NCBI GenBank assembly: GCA_033032865.1
Contig: JAWHQI010000229.1
Span: forward strand, 2,875,001 to 2,939,000
Direction of reading: 5' to 3'
Length of the DNA: 64,000 bases
Origin: Dactylorhiza incarnata
Lineage: Eukaryota > Streptophyta > Magnoliopsida > Asparagales > Orchidaceae
Below, piece after piece: positions 20,282-31,730 of this stretch (position 1 is the stretch's first letter; each line of letters starts with the position of its first letter). A program made the position numbers and the translations under genes. The notes beneath the pieces are model-generated. The model did not search any database. It saw only the letters and a program-made list of their open reading frames with translations, and was not told the DNA's origin.

Positions 20282-20921
20282 TGCCCAAGTCCTTTACCTC
20301 AAATTCTTTGCCCAACTTCGTCTTCAGCTGATCAATTTCGCTCTCATCATCAAATGTAATGATCATGTCATCCACATACACAGCGAGCATTGTAGTGTGA
20401 ACTCCATGTCGTCTAAAGAACACTGTATGGTCAACGTTGGTTTGTTGATATCCCATGCTAACCATAGCTCTCCTAAACTTGTCAAACCAGGCTCGAGGAG
20501 ACTGTTTTAGCCCATATAGACACTTTTTGAGTCTGCACACCTTTCCTGCAGTTTGGTCCGTTCCAAAGCCCGGTGGTACCTCCATGTACACCTCTTCCAG
20601 TAAATCCCCATGAAGAAAAGCATTATTCACGTCGTGCTGATGTAATTTCCATCCCTCATTTGCTGCCAAGGATATCAGTGTTCGTACTGTGCTCATCTTT
20701 GCGACGGGTGCAAAGGTCTCATCGTAATCAATGTCATAAGTCTGGCAGTATCCTTTTGCTACTAATCGAGCCTTGTAGTGCTCAACCAGACCATCTGGGT
20801 TTTGTTTCAAAGTGAAAACCCACTTGCACCCAACTGCCCCTTTTCCTGGTGGTAGCGACACGAGATCCCACGTTTTATTCTTTTCCAATGCCCCAAGTTC
20901 TTCTAGCATTGCAGCTTTCCA
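20277..20921 (-). pseudogene. Copia-2 reverse transcriptase core
   Basis: Encodes the RT palm with KWVFTLKQNPDG, ARLVAKGYCQTYDIDYDETF, HDVNNAFLHGDLLEEVYM and the catalytic LAVYVDDMIIT. The frame is entered after a TAG stop at 20922-20924 and is lost at DLG just before 20277, where loss of one base shifts the frame. The codons on either side of the TAG read coherently, so it is a point nonsense change. Confidence 0.92.
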
Positions 20922-21935
20922 CTATGGATCTTCCTTAGCAACCTGCCAACACTTGGGAATAGAGACAATGTCCAAAGATGCAATGAATGCTCCATGTACA
21001 GGTGATATGTGAGAGTAGGAAACAAATTGGGCGATATCACGAGGAAACCCGTATCGATCAGGTGAGACTCCCGCATTCCTGCGGGAACTCCTCCTTACCG
21101 GCGTGGGAGTGGGAATAGTGGGATGGGGAACTATATCACCTGTAAATTCGGAGATTGAGGTGGATGGAGTAGGTGCCTCAAGAGTCGGTATAGGTAGAGA
21201 CAAGGGACTTGGCACAAGTGGTACTGTAGACATTGTAGGTACTATAGACTCGTTTTGCTGCTTCCTTGTATACACTCTTAGCTCCCCCTGAACTTGAGGT
21301 CTCCTATCCACAAAGTCATGCTCTTCATGTTCCGGCGTCACATCCAACTTTATGCCCTTTTGCATAAGTGGATAAGGGATACTTACTATCTGTTTCTTAC
21401 CACCACTGTTATCCTCCCCCTCTCGCATCATACCACCACTGTTATCCTCCCCCTCTCGCATCATATTGCTTGTAACGAGTGGGTCCTCTAGTGGCGAGTT
21501 AACTGGAGAAGAATAATATGACTCACATTCTCTAAATGTGACATCCATACTGACGAATAATTTTCTTTCCACTGGACTCCAACACACGTACCCCTTTTGG
21601 GTAGCCGAATACCCAACAAACACGCACTTTAGAGCCCTTGGATCCAGCTTTCCCACATTGGGTCTATTATCATGTACAAAGCATACGCAACCAAAGGTCT
21701 TGAGAGGTAAAATCTCTTCCTTCTTTCCTCGCAACACCTCAATTGGAGACTTCAAATCCAGTACTCGCGAGGGCATTCGATTGATCAAATAAGCAGCTGT
21801 TAGGACAGTCTGCCCCCACAAGTACTTTGGTACCTTCATTGATATCATCATGCTCCTGGTTACTTCTAGAAGGTGTCTATTCTTCCGTTCGGCTACTTCA
21901 TTCTGCTCTGGTGTATATGGACAAGTGGTTTGATG
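20922..21935 (-). pseudogene. Copia-2 integrase C-terminal part
   Basis: Same frame as the upstream segment after the TAA at 21936-21938. Encodes the end of the integrase core (HQTTCPYTPEQN, AERKNRHLLEVTRSM) and the C-terminal region with PSRVLDLKSPIEVL and the typical LKTFGCVCFVH and VFVGYSATQKGY motifs. It stops at TAG 20922-20924 before the RT. Confidence 0.9.
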
Positions 21936-23657
21936 TTAGATTCCTTGTGAGGACAAGTACTCTCCAAACGCTCTGTTAGTGTACTCTGTCCCATTGTCAG
22001 ACCGCAACACCCTCACCACTGCACCGTATTGAGTTTGAACCCCTTTGTGTAAATCCTTGAAGCAGGCGAATACATCACTTTTGTTTTTCATTAGATAAAG
22101 CCAGGTGATACGAGAGAAACAGTCAATGAAAGACACAAAATACCGAAATCCATTCACAATAGGTGTGGGATAGGGCCCCCAAACATCAGAATGCACAAGA
22201 TTAAAAGAATGAGAACTCCTACTACCAGAACTGGAATAAGAGTTTCTGGTATGTTTTCCTAACTCACAAGCATCACATACAAGTTTGTCATGATTTGCTT
22301 TCTTAAACAAAATGGGATACATTTGACTTAAAACAACAAAAGAAGGGTGACCCAGACGCCGATGATGAAGTAGTAGCAAGTCCTCCACACTACTCATGTC
22401 TCCTGCAGTACTCTTTATAACAGTTGAAAGAGCTGTGTCTATACTTTCCCTATCCAGGTACCACAAGCCATTATGCCATGTGCCAGTCCCAAGTCTCATG
22501 CCTGTCCCTTTCTCCTGGAAGATCACCTTCGGGATATCAAACAAAACAACACATTTTAGTTGAGATACAATGACACTAATTGATAAGAGATTCATAGGAA
22601 AGGAAGGAGCATGCAAAACATTGGACAGAGTCAACGTGTTGGTGCATTGCACAGTGCCCTTACCGACCACTGGCTGAGCAGTGCCATCAGCAATTTGAAT
22701 GCGTTCTGGGACTGCTAGGGGAGTATACGAACGTAATTCCCTAGCATTCCCAGTGACATGTCGAGAAGCACTAGAATCGATTATCCAATCTGATGATTTA
22801 GTGGTGGATATAGATGTGAGGGCAAGTGTATCACCAGTACCTGTGGTGGAGTGAGCAAAAGAGGTAATATTACCCATGAACGTAGTGGGTGTGCCATCCA
22901 TCACGCATTTTTGCTTCATTTGCATTAGCTGGTGGTATGCATCCAAAATCTCCTGCTCTTTTGGGTGACCAATATCAGTAATACCTTCTTCTGCCACCTC
23001 CTCGTTTATCATGAGATTCGCCTGATAGCCTCCTCGTCCACCACCTCTACGACCTCCACGACCGCGTCCACGACCTCCAAACTTTCCCCTTCCACCTACA
23101 TCCCGCTCTTTTGGTGGCTTGGGGCAAGTTATCCGGAGATGACCAATTTCACCACAATTGTAACATTGTCGTGTCTCACTCTTGTATCCCTCGTGCCTTT
23201 GATTGGTGACCGCTATAGCCGATTTCTCTCCCGGAAGAGTGGTTCCACCATATTGGAGCTTAATCCTGCTCTCCTCCTGCATCATGGCTGAGATTGTCTC
23301 ATCCAGGGAGGGAATCTTTGGCTGAGCGAGCAACATCGCACTCCTTTGCTCAAAAGTCGGGTTCAACCCCCTCATAAAGTGCATAGTCCTCCGTTGAGCA
23401 TCTCGCTCCGCCTTTGTGCATTCAGGGTTTTTGCAGCATGCGATTGGAGAGAAATAATCAAAGTCTGCCCATAGTCGCTCTAGATCTGCGGCATACTCCT
23501 GGATCGAGCAATCTCCCTGGGTTACAGCCTCTATCTCCCGCTCGATCTGGAACACGCGCATGTTGCTATCGACTCCTGCGTAGAGCCTCTGTAACTTCCC
23601 CCAAACATCGCTTACAGTCTCTATGCCATCCACCGTGATAGCGATAGACGTGATCAT
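21936..23657 (-). pseudogene. Copia-2 gag C-terminus, protease and integrase N-terminus
   Basis: In order: gag C-terminal half, CCHC zinc knuckle CYNCGEIGHLRITCPKP, protease (WIIDSSASRHVTG, where the usual DSG reads DSS), GAG-pre-integrase RRLGHPSFVVLSQM, and integrase with HSDVWGP and LRSDNGTEYTN. A TAA at 21936-21938 interrupts the integrase between its second and third catalytic residues. DSS in place of DSG at the protease active site would probably abolish cleavage. Confidence 0.92.
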
Positions 23658-23662
23658 CGAAT

Positions 23663-23959
23663 TTAGGAGTCAAGTGTGTAACAGACTATGTGTGGTTTTC
23701 CACTCATTGAGTCCTTCTCTGGCTCCCCCTTCTCGCCAGTCAGATAGCCCTCCAGGTTCCTTCCGGAGAGAGCCCTCTTTACCCGACGCGACCAGCTCAA
23801 GTATGTGGCTGGTCCACCGAGCTTCAACTCCACAAGAGGGAGATCGAGCTTCACCAGAGGCGGTTGCAACTGAGCGGATCCTTCGCCTTTGGACATCCGT
23901 AAGAAGTCGAAGAACACCTTAAGGTCTGCCTCCTCCAATTTGGCCACTAATTTCTCCAT
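23663..23959 (-). pseudogene. Copia-2 gag N-terminus
   Basis: An ORF of 98 codons starting about 700 bases from the primer-binding site, with KLGGPATYLSWSRRVKRALSG, the usual N-terminal phrase of Copia gag. Its frame differs from the rest of gag, so a frameshift lies near 23660. Confidence 0.82.
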
Positions 23960-24655
23960 GAGTGCACGCTATCACACAAATTTTATCGCGCCGCCTCTTC
24001 CTCTTGCCTCTGCTTCAGCATGATTCCGCTCCGTACGTCGCTGTCGCGCGCGCCTCTACTTACGCAGCGCGGTTATGTCCAAGTTTCGCACTCTTCTGTT
24101 GCTTAGAGAGCGCACCCTCCTCTGCCGCTCAACGTGCGCACTACCGCGTGCCCTGCTGCCGAGGTTCCGCACGTTCCCCTGTAGTGCAACAGGCACTTCC
24201 TGCGATCCTTCTCCCTGCGCGAGTACTGTCACACGAAGAGCCGCACACTCCCTGCGATCCTTCTCCCTGCAAGCTGCGCACGAAGAGTCGCGCGCTCCTC
24301 CTCTGCAAGTTGTGCCTCACGCGTTCCTGCCGCACGCGTTCCTGCTGCACCTCCCAAGTTGCGCGCTTCTTCTCCTCGCCGCACTGCCTGCCGCACGTCG
24401 TAAGGGGAAGCCGCACCTCCTGCCGCACGCGCTCCTGCGCAAGTGCTCCTGCCGCCCTAAGCTGCGCGCTCCTGCCGCACTGTGCGTTCCCGCCGTGTCG
24501 TGCTTAGCCGCGCTCTTCCTCGCGCTTTTCCCCGCGTAACCGCGCAACTGCCGCACTCCCTGTGCAGGTGCGCAAGTGCCGCAGATGCTGCCCTGCGTCT
24601 ACGCAATTGCCTTCGGAGTTCGTCCCGCTGCTCTCTCGCACCGGATCCGAACCTA
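23960..24655 (-). other. Copia-2 5' leader, GC-rich
   Basis: About 700 bases between primer-binding site and gag. The plus strand is rich in CTGCCGCAC, CTGCGATCCTTCTCCCTGC and GCGCTCCTGC, repeated irregularly. Open frames on both strands here are low-complexity and not supported as genes. Confidence 0.6.
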
Positions 24656-24667
24656 GCTCTGATATCA
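24656..24667 (-). other. Copia-2 primer-binding site (initiator tRNA-Met)
   Basis: The minus strand reads TGATATCAGAGC, one mismatch from the 12-base iMet complement, and directly follows the ACT-3' end of the 5' LTR. This fixes the LTR terminus. Confidence 0.92.
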
Positions 24668-24847
24668 AGTAGAAATAAATACAGCTTTTCTTATTATTTC
24701 TTGACGCTTTACAATGTTACATTGCTCCCCTATATATACACATCAGAGGGGAACCAAGTACATGATCTGAGATGTGGGACTAAATTAAAAAGGAGGAGTC
24801 GGCTATACGCACACCAATTGATACTAAACGCACACCAATTACCAACA
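24668..24847 (-). repeat. Copia-2 5' LTR (180 bp)
   Basis: Partner of 19239-19418 with 176 of 180 bases identical. The CTATATATAC tract near its middle is the TATA candidate. Confidence 0.95.
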
Positions 24848-24852
24848 TATTG

Positions 24853-25470
24853 GACTGCGAACCAATTTGCTCAAAGAACTGGAGTGTCAATCCACAACTA
24901 CTTATGGAATAAAACTAAATTATGTTAGCATTACCAGTGAATAATGAGAAAACGCCATTCCTGATTACCCAATCCACCTCAGAATCAATTAAGAAGGAGA
25001 ATGGAGAAGAGGTAGAGAAGAAGAGAAGAAGACTCCATGTAAGTGTGTCCCATTTTTGGTCATCAACAGTGCAAATAATCAACTTACCGCAAGGGTTTAG
25101 AGGAGGAGAAAAGAGGTGGGGAAGAGGAAACCTTGTCGTGAGCAACAGATGAAGCTCCGTCTAGTTAGATCAACCCCACCAATTCATCCTCGATGTGCAC
25201 AAGGAAACAAGCTATCAAAATTTTAAGAGTAAAGCATAAGGGAGAGGTGAAGCTAATAAGAATTGATCTTAACTGCTTCAACATAGCCACCTGATCAACA
25301 ACCACATATGATATTTAATTATTTCCTGGAAGAGCCATATAATGCTCAAAAGATCATATCAGAAGAGGGGCAATCACAGGCGAACTAAATGCATCATACA
25401 ACAAATTGTGGATCCAAGGCAATCATTTGTCTAAAGTCATATGATAATATTGGCACGAAATGAATGCAAA
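24853..25470. other. intergenic DNA right of Copia-2
   Basis: No recognised gene or repeat. Continues the pre-insertion sequence interrupted at 19238. Confidence 0.4.
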
Positions 25471-25856
25471 TTTCCCGTTGATGCAGAGGGGGGGAGAATG
25501 GCCCGCTCCCATCTTCGGAATCAGATGAGGATTCTGTTGACGGGAGCAGGGGGAGAATAGCTCAGCGTTAGCCCTAGCAGCGCAGGATGGGAATGAGAGG
25601 AAGGAAAAGGCCGAAAATCAGAAGATGGGTTGCGGAGAACTTTAGATCGCCAACAATTTTAGGGCGAAAAAGTTCTCAGAAGCTTTCCCGCTTTGATACC
25701 ATGTTGAAAAAATTAGGAGAAAAGAAATAAAAGATGCATTTTATTCTTCCACAATGGGGGTAATTTATAGAAGTACAATAAGACACACAAACGTAACCCA
25801 CGATGTGAGACTAAACCTCAAACATACATAAATACTTAAATATAATAACTCTAACA
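25471..25856 (-). mobile_element. truncated Copia element: leader, primer-binding site and 5' LTR
   Basis: A 155-bp LTR (25702-25856) starts TGTTGAAAAAATTAGG and ends AACTCTAACA. Directly left, the minus strand reads TGGTATCAAAGC (25690-25701), an iMet site with one mismatch. About 220 bases of purine-rich leader follow, with two GGGAG(C)AGG-type phrases. Coding sequence and the other LTR are absent. Confidence 0.75.
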
Positions 25857-25931
25857 GTCTTAATAGATAAATCGCTTCCATAATAGTTTCTGTTATGAAA
25901 TCAAAATGATTTTTTGAAATTGACCCAGGCT

Positions 25932-26150
25932 CTGTTTGGCGCGGCGGTGGCGGTCGTGAACACGGTGGTTATGAACCTTCGTTCGTGAATGCCCGACCTC
26001 ACCTAAGGAATTTCATCCACTTTTATGTTCAAAACTAATTTTCTTTTCTTCATGGCGGTCGTAACCGTTGTCCTGCCAAACATGCATTCCATGACGGTGG
26101 TGTTTTTGTCCAAACTCACCGGTGCAAAAAAGCCGCGCCAAATGGAGCCC
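25932..26150. mobile_element. Tourist-like MITE related to 6177-6371
   Basis: The left end GGCTCTGTTTGGCGCGGC and the right end read outward (GGCTCCATTTGGCGCGGC) are inverted repeats. The right arm shares TTTGTCCAAACTCACCGG and GCAAA-AAGCCG with the 6.2-kb MITE. Interior has GGTCGTGAAC and GGTTATGAAC repeats. The TSD is not clear (CCA versus CAA). Confidence 0.7.
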
Positions 26151-26911
26151 AATTCATCTATAATTATTTACAACAGTCGCATTATCAGATGCCACAAAGA
26201 TGCTTCTTCTTCAATAATTTTACATATTCATAGTCTCCAAAGTTTTATTGAAAAGATATGTCAATCAATCTATTGCCATATCTCCCATAACTTTTTAAAA
26301 TCTCCAAAGTTATCCAGAACCTAAAGTCTTGCCCCTTTACACATCCCCTTCAAATCAATCTATTCTAACATGGTGCGTGTCGTTAACTCGATATGTCCTT
26401 AGTAAATTAGAATTGCCCGTTGCAGTAAAATATAAATAGCAAGCATGATAATTTCTTTGGTCAGTGGAACACAATAAAAGACAAACAGAATGTGAGCAGT
26501 GATCAGTGATCAGTGATCTGAGAATTCTGGGGTTCCAGATAGCAAGAATCACAGCATTGTTATAAGAAAATTTCATAAAATGACGAGGTTACCTCTTCTG
26601 GTAAAATATTGGAGAAGCCACAAAAATGGAAGGGCCATCAATGTTTCCAACCAGAGCAGTTCAAAAGCATCTTCAAGAATTTCCATAAATAATGAAATGT
26701 TCAGATGAATTGGATATTAATGAATGGAATGGACCACCTGAAACCCAAGGCAACCTGCATTATTGATGGGCTCTAAAACATTTTTACTAGCAATAATTGC
26801 ATGCAGGTGAGAATGGACTTCTGAATAAAGAAATAAAAAAGAGAAAGTACCAAGGCAGAGTTGTGTTAGTTCAACAAGTAAAAAATGGAATTAAATTATT
26901 ATTTTTTGCAT
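26151..26911. other. intergenic DNA
   Basis: No supported gene. A triple CAGTGAT microrepeat lies at about 26492-26518. Confidence 0.4.
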
Positions 26912-27060
26912 AGGATCGTGTAAAAAATGGGCAGCCTCTTGCAAAAATGCAGGGTAACGTTTGCCTACATTTCACCCTTGTGGTGGGACCCTTCCCCGAA
27001 CCCTCGCTGCGCGGGGATGCTTTGTGCACCGGGCTGCCCATTTTTTAGGATCGTGTAAAA
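26912..27060 (+). mobile_element. SINE (Au-like), 121 bp with 14-bp TSD
   Basis: The element at 26926-27046 is flanked by identical AGGATCGTGTAAAA at 26912-26925 and 27047-27060. Its body (AATGCAGGGTAACGTTTGCC, CACCCTTGTGG, GGACCCTTCC..., GTGCACCGGGCTGCCC and a T-tail) matches the 3' half of the Au SINE family as I recall it. No recognisable B box is present, so it looks 5'-shortened. A related copy lies at 52690. Confidence 0.82.
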
Positions 27061-27427
27061 CATTATTGCGCACATTTAGGTTCAAATGCAGATTAATTTA
27101 AGCATTTTTACTCATTTATGTTAAAAAACTCAATTCACGCTCAAAAAGGATTTAAGCATAACTTTGCATGTTTTTGTAAAGTAAATGGGCAAAATATGTT
27201 CCAAGTTGATTTGCATTTTAACTTAAATGAACTCAATAGCATTTTACATAATCCTAAGAAATAATTCAAAGCATAATTTTAAGGTTTTTAAAAACTTAAA
27301 TGAATAAAAGAAATGACTCATATTGTGACGCAAGACGAATCTATAGGTGACAAGCGCGTGATGTCCTAACCCTAGACGAGATGCAAGTGAGCACGAAACA
27401 AATGCGATGGACCGGCGACAAACCCTA
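27061..27427. other. AT-rich DNA left of Copia-3
   Basis: No gene. The last 60 bases resemble degenerate LTR-type DNA that resumes right of Copia-3 at 34222, but this could not be defined. Confidence 0.35.
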
Positions 27428-27432
27428 AAATG

Positions 27433-28719
27433 TGTTGGAATATTTTCTTATATTCATATATTAATATATAAAAATAATATATTTTCGGTTTTAAAACTTT
27501 TGCAGAACAGTAGATATATATGTATATATACAGTAATATTAGTAAAATTGCATGAAGGAGGTGAGAAATAAAAGAGATCAAAATATAGTTTAGAATCGAG
27601 CATGAGTAAGGCGTGTGATCACTGCCCTAAAGAAGTTGCACCACCCTCCGGCAGGGCTTTCAACTGATGCTCACTCCTCCAAGGTACAACATCCGGCTAG
27701 ATCCCGAAAACTCCGATGTGCGCGGACACCGAAGAAGCACAAAGCACCCGAACTCCCACTTGATGAAGCAAATGTAAAGAAAAGGAATCACGAAGACAAT
27801 CGCAAGAACGAGAGAGGAAGAGAGCAGATTTTCGAAAGCGCAAAGCGTAAGTCGAGAAACGATTCAGAAAAACTCCTATATAGGAGTCTCGGAAAAATAA
27901 CATATAATTAATTCCAACGGTTATAATTGGCAAGAGATAATCGTGCAGATAAACGTGGAAAATTTCCAATGTAAAACAGTAATGGCGAGAAAAGCGCGTA
28001 AAAGAACGGTTAGAAATTACGCGTAATAATTGCGCAGAGAAAACGCAAAACGACAGAGGTCGCGTCGAGTTCAATTCGACGCTGCGTCGAAATCATATCG
28101 ACGCAACTCGACACTACGTCGAGTTCTTATCGACGCAAGTCAAAACGACGGAGTTCTATTCGATGCAACTCGACGCTACGTCGAGTTCTTATCGACGCGG
28201 GCCAAGCCGACGGAGAACTTGTCGACGCTACGTCGAGTTCTTATCGACGCAGGTTGGGTGTGCCGAGTTCTATTCGACGCAACTCCAAAATCAGGCAAGC
28301 TAGTCGACGCTACTTCGAGTTCTACTCGACGTAGCTCCGACTTTCATTCTACGCAACTCCGAATAAAAGTATTGGAACTATTTTGTACAAAAAATACAAT
28401 TCAATTCAATTATTCCACAAATCCCAAATCCGGATCCAGTCCGGTGCGGTGCGTGCGCACGCGCGTGTGGTTCATAGTTTCTCTTTATGTTCTTTTGAAC
28501 AAATAAGGAGTGAAATCACTTATATACTCACTAACAAGAGAGGTGAAAAGCAAGGTGGGACTAAATAGTTCATCCTTTCATTCATGAAAGGTTTCCCTCC
28601 AAATAATTTGGATTCCCTCCTCTATTATTTTGGAGCTTTTCATCAAATATGAATAGTCATACACCAAACACCATAAGAGCTCCAATAAAACAAATGTTTT
28701 ATTTACATAATGTCTAACA
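27433..28719 (-). repeat. Copia-3 3' LTR (1287 bp)
   Basis: From TGTTGGAATATTTTC to TGTCTAACA. Contains an irregular array of TCGACGC/CTACGTCGAGTTCTTATCGA units at about 28060-28350 and a minus-strand TATATAAG box at about 28518-28527. A GTGGAGGA purine tract follows at 28720-28729 on the minus strand. Confidence 0.93.
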
Positions 28720-29330
28720 ATCCTCCACAAAAGCGAAAAACCAAAAGATGAACTTCATAAGTTATAATATTACTAATAATAAATAAAATCATATACAAAT
28801 TTGTTTCATCAAGCTATATCTAATGCAATGAGTATAGGTGGAATGGTTACCTTGAACCTATACTTAGTACTTATTTCCTCTACCGAAAAATATAATGTGT
28901 CAGGGGCTTTGAATTATAAACTTTAAACCGGTAAATTAGATAAGCACACATAAGATTGGTTGTTCATTGGGTTATGACGGTGGGCGCGTTAATGGTCATG
29001 CGCATTCCTTGAATTTTCATGAGAGTTATTTTGGGTTCATCCCGGATTCCAAAGTTGCGCTTCACCACAACCTCCACATAGGTGGTGCCTCAAGAGATAT
29101 TTCGTAACTAATATCTCGCAAAGATATATGCATTTGACAATCATTAAGAACTTAAACGTTCATCATAAACTGTTACGTAGAGCACATCATAGGAATGGGG
29201 AGAAGGTTTTCTCAACCTTTTAAATTTGTGCTCTCAACAACGCTACATCAACGGCTTCGTTTTTACCACATTGAACCCACTTCATGGGATCTCCAATCAC
29301 ATGGGCTGGGTATCCACAGTTGGCAGCAAA

Positions 29331-30060
29331 TTATGTGGGCTTAAGCCTCATTCCTCTCGATGACAATAATATCTCCCTTCGGGACAATCCCTTTGTAAGA
29401 TTATCAGTCAGATTTAATTCTGACTTTGCATAATTCAGTGATATCACATCTTTTCTTCTTTGCTTTACAGACTTGTACCTGATTCTCATGAATTTATTCA
29501 TTTTTGCATTAGTATTATTTGAAGCAGTTAAATCAATCACAGATTTATTATCACAATGCAAACAAATAGTAGGTATAGGTTTTCTAACTAAAAAAATTTC
29601 AGTAAGTAAAATTTTAAGTCATTCGGCTTCGGCACATGTAGTGTCTAAAGTTATAAGCTCAGATTCCATAGTGCTTCTTGAAATCATGGTTTGTTTTGTT
29701 GAAGCCCATGAAATAGCGGCTCCTCCAAGAAGGAAAACATAACCGGTTGTTGATTTAACATATAATGAATCAGTTACCCAATTGACATCTGAATAGCTTT
29801 CTAGTACTTCGGGAAAACCCGTATATACTAAACTATACTCTATAGTTCCACGAAGATATTTAAAAATTCTAGTTAATGTTATGCAGTGATCATCACTTGG
29901 ATTACTTGTGTATCTACTAAGCCTGCCTACAGCATATGAAATATCGGGTCTAGTGCGATTAACAATATAAAGTAGTGACCCTATCATTTGTGCATACCTA
30001 TATTGGTCAATAGGTTCACCTAAATTTTTACACAGTTTATGCTAGCATCATAAGGAGTAG
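29331..30060 (-). pseudogene. Copia-3 RT C-terminus and RNase H
   Basis: The minus strand encodes [40 protein letters not shown] and [19 protein letters not shown], then a TGA at 29619-29621 where a Trp codon is expected, then HCDNKSVIDLTASNN and NLTDNLTKGLS to a natural stop near 29331. An additional stop lies near 30045. The RNase H histidine/acid motifs are only partly kept. Confidence 0.85.
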
Positions 30061-30868
30061 AAGCAGACACGGAATCAAATAAATTAAATTTATGTAACAT
30101 TTTCTCAATCGAGTGAGAAAGAGACAATGAAACACTAAAATCAGATTTAATTTTGGCATTTATGGCTTCTTTCCAAAAAGGAGAATCAGATGAGGTCATG
30201 GATTCCTCATATGAATTTGGATCTCCTTCAACTAGATAAGTGAAGTAGTCATCTCCAAAAGTTCTCTCGGTTCTAACTCTTTTACTTCTTCTAGGTTCAT
30301 CAATTTTTAATGGATCTAGGTTAGAGGAAGGTTGAACTGAATTAGAAGATGGTTGAGATGAGTTTTTAATTTATAAGGGAATTTATCTTCAAAATAGACG
30401 GCATCTCTAGCTTCTATAATAGTGTTATTTGATATTTCACTAATTAGAGAATTGGTACTTAGAAACCTATTAGCACTACTATCGGAAGCATAACCTATAA
30501 AAATGGAGTCTAAAGTTTTAAGTCATATTTTCTTTCTTTTAGGTTCAGGAATTGCTACCTTAGCCAAACACCCTCACACTCGAAGAATTTGGAGGTTAGG
30601 TTTCCTTAATTTAAATAATTCGAATGGAGTTTATCATTATGTTTTGAAGGAATTCTATTGAGGATGAAAGAGGAAGTGAGCAACGCTTCTCCCCAAAGAT
30701 TTTCTGGGGCACCGGACTCAGCTAACATGGCATTGACCATGTTCATCAAGGTCTGATTTTTCATTCAGCTACACTATTAGATTGAGGAGAATATGGAGCA
30801 GTCAATTGAAGAATAATTTCATGTTCTTGGCAAAACTGGGCTAGTTCATTCGAAGTGTATTCTCCACC
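30061..30868 (-). pseudogene. Copia-3 integrase C-terminus fused to RT remnant (RT core deleted)
   Basis: Broken frames retain the SPFWKEAINAKIKSD phrase that begins a Copia RT, followed directly by a HSIEKMLHKFNLFDS phrase that normally lies after the YVDD palm. About 230 expected residues, including the catalytic YVDD, are therefore missing. This is seen as adjacency of the two motifs within about 60 bases near 30150. Several stops also lie in the integrase tail. Confidence 0.7.
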
Positions 30869-31290
30869 TCAGTCGGATCTAAGAATTTTAATCGATGATA
30901 CTAATTGATTTTCTACTTCCGCTTTGAAAATCTTAAAGTATGAAAATACTTCATCTTTAGTTTTTAATAAATAAATGTAACAATATTTAGTGAAATCATC
31001 AATAAAGGTTACAAAATATTTATTTCCACCTCTAGTAGGTTGGCGGTTTGAGTCACAGACATCCGAGTGAATTAACTTCAATGGTTTCGAAGTTCTTTCT
31101 ACTGATTTGAAAGATTTTCTAGAAAATTTGGATTGCACACATATTTCACATTTAGCACTTGGTGCAATATTAAATTTAGGAATTAAATTTAAGGACATCA
31201 TGATTTTCATAAAATCTGAATTTACATGTCCAAGTCTAGCATGCCAAAAATCAGAAATTGAACTTGAGACAATAGAAGATGAAATCTGAT
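30869..31290 (-). pseudogene. Copia-3 GAG-pre-integrase and integrase core
   Basis: Encodes FWHARLGHVNSDFMKIMM, the zinc-binding CEICVQSKFSRK, LIHSDVCDSN, YFVTFIDDFTKYCYIYLL and KILRSD, then a TGA at 30869-30871. The codons GGEYTSNELAQ follow in frame beyond it, so it is a nonsense mutation directly after the second catalytic Asp. Confidence 0.88.
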
Positions 31291-31339
31291 TTATTTCTAA
31301 ATCAGCAACATTTAGTTTAAATAAACCATCACAAATATA

Positions 31340-31724
31340 TCATTTGCCAATAAAATTATCATTACATGTTATTACAACTTTATTGGACTCTAAGATAATT
31401 TTATAACGCTTCTTCACTAGCAACGATTCGCTTACAAGATTTCTCCTAACTCTCGGCACATAAAGCACATCTTGCAAGACTAGTGTCTTCTCGGATGTTA
31501 ACCTAAGATCCACTCGCCCGTGTCCAAGTATTTGTGCCGATGACGCATCTCCTAAGATCACGCTTCCTCCACTGATGTCCTGAAAGATGGAAAAACAAGA
31601 ACGAACGATCAAAACAAGTATGAACATTTGCTCCGGAATCAAGCCACCAATCTGATGAACAAGTGAGAAGAAGACTAGGAGAATAATCTAACATGAAGAT
31701 GGGTTGATCTGGTGTTTGGATCAT
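31340..31724 (-). pseudogene. Copia-3 protease
   Basis: DWWLDSGANVHTCFDRS (intact DSGA site) is in one frame (31503-31724). The following GGSVILGDASSAQILGHG and LQDVLYVPRVRRNLVS are in another (31340-31642). A frameshift therefore lies near 31580, just after the active site. Confidence 0.86.
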
Positions 31725-31730
31725 ATTGGC

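Larger units (their letters stand above)
19234..24852 (-). mobile_element. Copia-2: full-length but mutated Ty1/Copia element
   Basis: The element spans 19239-24847 between TATTG TSDs at 19234-19238 and 24848-24852. Both LTRs are 180 bp and differ at four positions (97.8% identity). In element orientation the LTR starts TGTTGG and ends TTTCTACT, a non-canonical TG...CT terminus. The iMet site abuts it on the 5' side. Gag-pol lies on the minus strand and carries two premature stops and two frameshifts, so the copy cannot encode its own polyprotein. Confidence 0.95.

Noticed and set aside
24075..24556. Cys/Arg-rich frames in the Copia-2 leader
   Set aside because: Low-complexity CTGCCGCAC-type repeats read on both strands; no start context or domain.
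26355..26576. Minus-strand 73-codon frame with KFSYNNAVILAIW, loosely like the piece at 6.6 kb
   Set aside because: Similarity to the importin-like relic is weak and limited to about 15 residues; could be chance in AT-rich DNA.
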